A stretch of 20,718 bases of DNA from Ectocarpus siliculosus (Eukaryota > Sar > Phaeophyceae > Ectocarpales > Ectocarpaceae). Both the position numbers and the translations under genes were made by a program. Shown here piece after piece: positions 19,572 through 20,718 of the stretch (positions are counted from its first letter, which is position 1; each line of letters starts with the position of its first letter). The stretch spans positions 317,169 through 337,886 of the forward strand of contig FN649749.1 in assembly GCA_000310025.1 (NCBI GenBank), in the 5' to 3' direction. The notes below the pieces were generated by a model. It had not been told where the DNA came from, ran no database searches, and saw nothing but the letters and a program-made list of their open reading frames with translations.

Positions 19572-20441
19572 GGGCGTACTCTCTCTCTCTCTCTCATGTT
19601 TCCCATGCCTTATCGGTCAGACCATGGGCCACACGTCCTCGAGAGGATGCATAATTGTTCCCACAGGACCGATCACATGGTCAATCGTTCCTTCCTACAT
19701 CGATTTATTTTGCCAAAGGTGGCTCAAAAATGTTTTACCTACGGTAGCCTATCTATCCTATCGATACCACTTCCCGCCTTTTCAACCCACTTCCTATGAT
19801 ATGCCCCAGTATAGCTACCGTCTTCTCCTGGCTATTGCATGCCTCAAACATCTCCCTGTACCTTTCCTTCTATTTGTCCAACCCAGTCATGTACATTTCT
19901 CTGTCCTTGTCACCCGACACGGACGTTTCGCTAAGACGTGAACCCGGTCTTCGCACTCGGAGCCGCATTCACATTTGAACTTGTCGCCTTCATCGCCTTC
20001 CTTCCTGAATCTTCGCCAACGTTCTCGAAGGCCGTTGTCCCAGTCCTAAATCTGACCTTGGCTTCATCCATTGGTCCATGTAGGTACCTAGTCCTTCCTT
20101 CAACATCCGTACACATCTAGACCCTCTTATCCTTGGATCCTTTTGCTAGATTGTTGTATTCTCTCTCGGCAAAAGCAACAGATATCTTGTTCTCGAACCC
20201 CTATAGACCTTCCGTTCGTTTGCAATGTATCAATCTCATCGATTTTGAACTCTTCGATACGCCATCTACAACCTTAAACCACTCCCGGGTTGTTACCTCT
20301 TCTTGTTTGTCCACTTCGCCTCCCAAGCTTCTCTCGGCAACCTCTCCTCTCGCATATCGTAATACATGCGGTACTTACTATTACCATTTTAAGTTCCATA
20401 CGCCTCTTCCCGATCGCAGGAGTTGAATCCGAAGGGGGGGC

Positions 20442-20497
<56 letters not shown>

Positions 20498-20718
20498 TCT
20501 CATGTTTTGATGCCTTAGCGCTCATACCATTGACCACGCGTCCTCGACAGGACGGAACATTGTTCCCACACGACCGATCACCGATGGCCAATCGTTCCTT
20601 CCTACTTTGCCGAAAAGGTGGATCAAAAATGCTGTCCCTAGCCTATCTACTATCCTATGGATATCACTTCCCGCCTTGTCCTATCTATGCCCCAGTACAG
20701 CTACCGTCTTCTCCTGGC
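19572..20718 (+). repeat. Tandem repeat with ~866-bp period, second copy cut by the window edge
   Basis: The anchor GGGCGTACTCTCTCT followed by a CT tract and CATGTTT occurs at 19572 and 20438. Both are followed by the hairpin-containing block (19630 and 20535) and CAGCTACCGTCTTCTCCTGGC. The CT tract is about 17 bp in the first copy and about 58 bp in the second (20443-20500, one interruption). The first unit includes the LINE-like remnant. Confidence 0.8.
19930..20425 (-). pseudogene. Decayed LINE-like reverse transcriptase tail
   Basis: On the minus strand, the reading RMYYDMREERLPREAWEAKW near 20300-20370 resembles the basic region after the reverse transcriptase in non-LTR retrotransposons (typically ..RM.. 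RLP..A.E..W). The frame is then broken by stops and shifts. It continues as short open pieces such as REWFKVVDGV and, at 20116-19931, a 61-codon stretch. No intact catalytic core is seen. The assignment rests on pattern memory only. Confidence 0.35.

Overview
The window looks like nuclear DNA of an intron-rich eukaryote. Its genes are split by GT-AG introns of roughly 70 to 1,060 nt, intergenic DNA is full of simple repeats, and there is a tRNA-derived SINE family plus other degenerate mobile elements. The protein families and intron style would suit a stramenopile such as a brown alga, but that is inference; nothing seen here fixes the taxon. There is no bacterial-type operon, rRNA, CRISPR array or convincing functional tRNA.

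Layout. (1) 1-1459: no secure gene; a repeat copy lies at the very edge. (2) 10157 down to 1460, minus strand: I reconstruct one 18-exon gene of about 967 codons. It encodes a short N-terminal tail, four tandem modules of mostly four membrane segments each, a linker, and a complete PARP-type ADP-ribosyltransferase (ART) domain with the H-Y-E catalytic residues. The modules are built from the same exon triplet (intron phases 1-1, 1-0, 0-1), and every module junction restores a T|AC tyrosine codon, which argues for one gene grown by exon-triplet duplication. (3) 10158-12429: divergent intergenic region with an (AG)31 tract, a SINE and duplicated pyrimidine-rich blocks. (4) 12430-15733, plus strand: a three-exon gene of about 391 codons with an N-terminal Cys/His motif and a complete NADAR (YbiA/DUF1768) domain. 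Its first intron holds two more SINE copies in opposite orientations. (5) 15734-20718: repeat-rich DNA with a possible MITE, a pair of direct repeats, a small candidate gene starting MGSACSS, and an ~866-bp tandem repeat containing a decayed LINE-like frame.

The most notable feature is the divergent pairing of a membrane-anchored ADP-ribosyltransferase (a 'writer' of ADP-ribose) with a NADAR protein, a family that includes ADP-ribosyl-guanine and riboflavin-intermediate N-glycosidases (a possible 'eraser'). A functional link is inference from family knowledge and adjacency. All exon models were read by eye from splice signals, phase and family motifs; transcripts would be decisive.
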